NCBI GenBank assembly: GCA_030248215.1
Contig: JASANG010001409.1
Coordinates: forward strand, 186,001-250,000
Length of the DNA stretch: 64,000 bases
Origin: Enoplolaimus lenunculus
Taxonomy: Eukaryota > Nematoda > Enoplea > Enoplida > Thoracostomopsidae
Direction: 5' to 3'
Both the position numbers and the translations under genes were made by a program. Within the stretch, counting starts at the first letter, position 1. Every line of letters begins with the position of its first letter. The notes beneath the pieces are model-generated. The model searched no databases. It worked only from the letters and a program-made list of their open reading frames with translations, and was not told the origin of the DNA. Below are positions 60,501 through 64,000 of this stretch, one piece after another.

Positions 60501-63500
60501 CCGCAGTTCAGAATATCAGGATCGGCGAGAAAAAGAGCCAGATCTGGCAAAATCTAATTCTGGATACAGGGTCGAACCGGAAAACATTCAACGTGCTGCG
60601 AACAGTCGTCGTCCGGGCAATACTTTTAAATGCACCGACAAGGTTAGAGACTACATGAATTTTTAATGATCAGTACTGTACTGATCCGAGTAAGAGTGGG
60701 TAATAAGAGGGTGTCCTCATTTTGAGGTCCAATCAATAGGAGTCCGGGTGCCTAGTAAGAGTCCGTAAGCAAATAGAATCAATAAACCTTAATAATTTAA
60801 GTCTATAAATGTCCATTATGCCTGATTGTAGTGCATAAATGGCTTCACTACCAAATGAAGTTGAGTTCAAAGCTTTAAAGCATACTTAAGTTTTGAAAGT
60901 ACATTTCTATTTATAACCTTGCCTTTAGCTCAAGTTTTTAATACAAGACAAATAAACTTTCATTCAACGGATAGTTGCAGTACCGGATATATATCAGTAA
61001 CGAAGGGCGGCGGAGAGCGGGTTTAAATAAAAATAACAGTCAATAACCAAATAAGAAGGGGGTTGTCTGTAGAGGCCAAATAATTATCGGTCTTCGCACC
61101 TCTTATTAGGGTCACTACAGTATGTAAACTTGCCTAGATGATTAATATAGTGAATTTGAAATAATTACAGAAGGATTTGTCTCTTTTGTTGTAATTTTCA
61201 ATTCATCAAAGGCCAAAATAAAATATCAAAGATTAGTTTTCAACTGTAAACAATAACTTCTAAGTTTTTTACCCAGCTTAAAATAAAATGGTGTGACACA
61301 TAACTCTAATTATTATAAAATGTCTGTTTATTGACAAAGTGGCCCATGTATAGAACAAGACCGGGTCGTTTTCCGGCGGGACTGTAATAGGTCAGTTTAA
61401 GCGTTAGACTAGGTTTTTGCTTAGGCTTAGGCTTAGGCTTAGGCTTAGGTATAGGCTTATTCTTACGCTTAGGGGTAGGCTTAATAAGCGTAAGCTAAGG
61501 AATAGGCTCATCGTTACTGTTAGGCTTAGGCTTAGGCATAGGCTTAGGCTTAGGCTTAGAAATACGCTCATCCTTAGGTTTAGGTTTAGGCTTAGGTTTA
61601 GGCTTAGAAATATGCTTATACCACTGTTCTGGTCCAGTTCTATACATTGGCCAACAAAGTTCACCATTTTTCAACTTCACGACCTATTACAATCTTTGAA
61701 CCTCTCACGACTCTCCCCGGCTGAAATTTTATTCCGCATAAAAGCTTTAAGCGTTAGAAAAGCTTTGCTTGTCCCTCTCTGTCCTTTCCTACTGTCTCAG
61801 TCAATAATTACGAAGACTATCGCTTTTGTAGAAAGTTTTAAAAAACGTCCATTTCGCCCCGAGATAATATTTCCAGGAACCGCCTTCAATTGACGGGAGT
61901 CTGATTTCCGATTATCCCAAAGCGTTTACTTACCTCCAAGAAGACGACCCAACAACCACTGTCGCCTCGGCATGGAACCATCGAACTCAGTCCTCGAAAT
62001 CGGTGCCTTTGGATTACTTGTCAACATCGATAGGAATTGATACTCAGACGGTACCAGTCAACAAATACGAGTCAACATTGCTAGCAAAACCAACGATTCA
62101 ATTATCGCCACTGAAACAATACAAATTACACTTTGACTCGCAAACAGTCGACAAAAATATGGAGTAAGCTATAATCCATTCTGTATACTTTCGAACATTT
62201 AGTGGAGCCACGAGGGAGTCGCCGAGAACCATACCCCCGTAACAGGAATCAGACACTCTATTGGACTGACTCTAAACCAAAATTTTGTATTAAGATTTAG
62301 AATTAAAATTTCGTTTTGATTCTCGTTCGTTTCGCTCGTGAGGGTTTTTTCACTATTGAACATTGCAATGCGTTTCGCATCGCTAATTAATATTGACACG
62401 TAATTGCTGTCAAATGAGAGTGAATTAAAGTGTACAAAATTGTACAGATTTAACATTTTTGAAGCTGAGATATTATTTGAATTAAAGTTTTTGTGCTAAT
62501 CAATTACCTATTAATTGAATTAATAATTTGTAGCAAACCATTTAATTTATGAAATAAAACAAAAACTATGGCAATCGTTTTAAAAATTACGCTAATCAGT
62601 TCCACAATAACGTGATGCTAGGCGCTGTGGATACAATATTTGTAACCGGCACCACCATATCCCCTATAAACATCACAATCCCAGCACAATAAAAAATCTT
62701 GCGTAGTGACCCGAATAAGCGGGGGTGCAAAAAAAGGAGTCCTCATTTTGAGTCCCAATCAATAGGAGTCCGTATCCCTAATAAGAGTCTGTAAGCGGAT
62801 ACAGTCTCTAAACGTCTATAAATGTTGACTGTTCCTAATTGCAGTGTATAAGCGACTCCAGACCCAAATAAAGTTGAGTTCGGAACTATAAAGCATAAGT
62901 TTTGAAATTACATTTGTAAGTATAACCTTGTATTATCGCTCAAGCTTTTGATACAAGACAAATAAACGTTTAATTCAACGGATAATTGCAGCACCGGTTA
63001 TATCAGTAACGAACGGTGGCGGAGTGTGGGTTAAAAAATAACAGTCCGTAACCCCATAACAAAGAGAGAGATGCCAAATAAATATCGGTCCCCTCTCTTA
63101 TTCGGGCCATTACAGTAATGCTAGAAAGTTGTCCAAAACACGTATGTGGGGCGTTCCAGCTTTAATAATATAAATGTACTCTGGCATTTTATATATTCCA
63201 GTATCAGTCACAACATTTCAGTTTAAAAAGAGTAATAATTATTTCAGGCAAACTAATTCACATACCCACTCAACTAACAGGAGTGACTATTTTATATCGG
63301 AGTTGCCGCCTCCGGCAAAACCACCAAGAGTTCCAATGGTTGCAGATGGACCATGGCAATTGTTCGAGCCAGGAGCAATCGCATCAAGAAGCACACCAGC
63401 GGTTTTGAATTTAATGAGTAATCTGAGTCAAACTGTGGACAGCCTTGAAGCCGGGTTAAAGGAACCGGTACCCAAGTTGAAAACTTCACCGATTGAATTG

Positions 63501-63525
63501 AACGAAACGCTTCCACGTTTTGAAG
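57303..63525 (+). CDS. unrecognised proline/glutamine-rich disordered protein, 5' part of gene
   Basis: Exons 57303-57393, 58247-60642, 61877-62163 and 63248-63525 join in one frame (phases 1, 0, 2, 1) and give about 1017 residues; the gene probably runs on beyond the window. The start ATG (AAAATGCC) opens MPTATDSENYAFRLSNIRPP. No folded domain is recognised. The protein is rich in P, Q, S and N, with PPPPPSMPARG, an H4Q7 tract (near residue 418), VPWDYSTPIQKLW and, in exon 4, ELPPPAKPPRVP with a class II SH3-ligand pattern (PAKPPR). This suggests a cytoskeletal or adaptor scaffold, as inference only. Exon 2 can also read through its donor (AAG|GTTAGA) to a stop at 60664-60666 (VRDYMNF), which would give a shorter form. 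Exon 4 could likewise be terminal (stop 63546-63548). Confidence 0.75.
57438..57527. repeat. TAA/AAT microsatellite
   Basis: About 30 copies of a trinucleotide with two AAC interruptions. It runs right up to the TA that precedes the 57528 element, so the element inserted at, or seeded, the microsatellite. In intron 1 of the third gene. Confidence 0.95.
57528..57953. mobile_element. pogo/Tc1-like MITE, copy 1
   Basis: Ends CTGTAGTGATTAGAATAAGA and TTTATTCGGGTCACTCCAG, with TA at both sides (57526-57527, 57954-57955). Shares inner phrases with copies 2 and 3 in reverse orientation (for example TTGATTGGGACTCAAAATGA, GTTTATTTGTCTTGTAT, TTCGTTACTGATAT). In intron 1 of the third gene; no coding capacity. 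Confidence 0.8.
60676..61120. mobile_element. pogo/Tc1-like MITE, copy 2
   Basis: Starts CTGTACTGATCCGAGTAAGA, ends CTTATTAGGGTCACTACAG, with TA at 60674-60675 and 61121-61122. Its left end is 10 bp after the read-through stop of exon 2 and 34 bp after its donor. In intron 2 of the third gene. Confidence 0.8.
61341..61652. mobile_element. TTAGGC-carrying MITE, family 2, copy e
   Basis: The best-preserved copy of family 2: the left end GGCCCATGTATAGAACAAGA mirrors the right end CAGTTCTATACATTGGCC over about 24 bp. Inside are GGCGGGACTGTAATAGG, TTAGACTAGG and three TTAGGC arrays (about 61420-61450, 61520-61560, 61575-61610) separated by related spacers. In intron 2 of the third gene. Long low-complexity frames such as LRLRLRLR across it are artefacts of the repeat. 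Confidence 0.85.
62700..63115. mobile_element. pogo/Tc1-like MITE, copy 3
   Basis: Begins near GTAGTGACCCGAATAAGC and ends CTTATTCGGGCCATTACAG followed by TA (63116-63117). The first bases of the left end are diverged and the left TA is not clear. Same orientation and content as copy 2 (GGAGTCCTCATTTTGAG, ACAAGACAAATAAAC). In intron 3 of the third gene. Confidence 0.75.
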
Positions 63526-63612
63526 GTCAGAAAATATTTCACAAATGATATCTGTCTTGTTACAGTGTTTATGCAACCCTTGCGAAATTATTCGGTTTGA
63601 TTAATGAATTTT

Positions 63613-63820
63613 GGGCCCATGTAAAGATCAGGGGCGGAACGTTTTTCTATGAGACTGCAAGAGAATAAGCTTAAGGTTTAGACTAATTGTTTTTGCTTGG
63701 TATAGGCTTTAGGCTTAGGCTTAGGAATAAATTCATTATTGCACTTAGGTTTATGATTAGGTTTAGGCGTTGGCTAAAAAATAAGCTTATAATACTGTTC
63801 TACTACTGTTCTTGGACGAA
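63613..63820. mobile_element. TTAGGC-carrying element, family 2, copy f
   Basis: Starts GGGCCCATGTAAAGATCAGG, GGCGGAACG and GAGACTGCAAGAG, then TAAGCTTAAGGTTTAGAC and TTAGGC arrays near 63705-63725. The right end (ACTGTTCTACTACTGTTC) is diverged. It lies about 90 bp after exon 4 of the third gene. Confidence 0.7.
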
Positions 63821-64000
63821 TTTTGTAAAATTGATGGCATGGTTTATATGAACATATGTGTCATACAAACACAAAAACTATCTGAAAGTTGGAAGAAGTA
63901 AACGCACCAGATTAGCATCCATTAACGTCTTTACATTCGTTGAAACCCAATTACATTTTTTTGAAAATTTTCGTTACTTCCAAGCAGCGTTGGTTTTTTC

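Noticed and set aside
61417-61893. Open frame of 158 codons starting [10 protein letters not shown]
   Set aside because: It is the translation of TTAGGC arrays and MITE sequence plus the start of a real exon in another frame; no protein family.

Overview
The window is animal nuclear DNA, AT-rich, with long introns and many small repeats. Several repeats carry arrays of TTAGGC, the nematode telomere motif. Together with splice acceptors of the TTTTAG/TTTCAG type, this points to a nematode; the kilobase-sized introns would fit an early-branching lineage better than Caenorhabditis. The organism call is inference.

Three protein genes lie on the plus strand. (1) 1-1031 is the 3' end of a gene for an ER thioredoxin/J protein of the ERdj5 (DNAJC10) type, ending in a KDEL-like RDEF tail. 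(2) 5676-49029 is a complete 42-exon gene for BLTP2 (KIAA0100, fly hobbit, yeast Fmp27), a bridge-like lipid transfer protein. All 41 joins keep one frame, giving about 2542 residues. (3) 57303 to beyond the right edge is a gene for a long, disordered, proline- and glutamine-rich protein that I do not recognise; four exons fit together.

BLTP2 intron 26 (24630-36858) is 12.2 kb. It holds a dead mariner-like transposase on the minus strand joined to a four-copy tandem array of 1.6-kb chimeric units. Each unit combines the 5' part of that transposon with a fragment resembling the first ORF of a LINE. The two intergenic regions (1032-5675 and 49030-57302) and most other introns hold small inverted-repeat elements (MITEs) of many families.

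The most unusual signals are two MITE families that carry TTAGGC arrays inside them (about ten arrays in 64 kb), a 271-bp TTAA-flanked element present twice with a tRNA-like pol III promoter inside, the tandem chimeric array, and an interleaved inverted repeat just after BLTP2 exon 1. No complete autonomous transposon, CRISPR array, rRNA gene or functional tRNA gene was seen.
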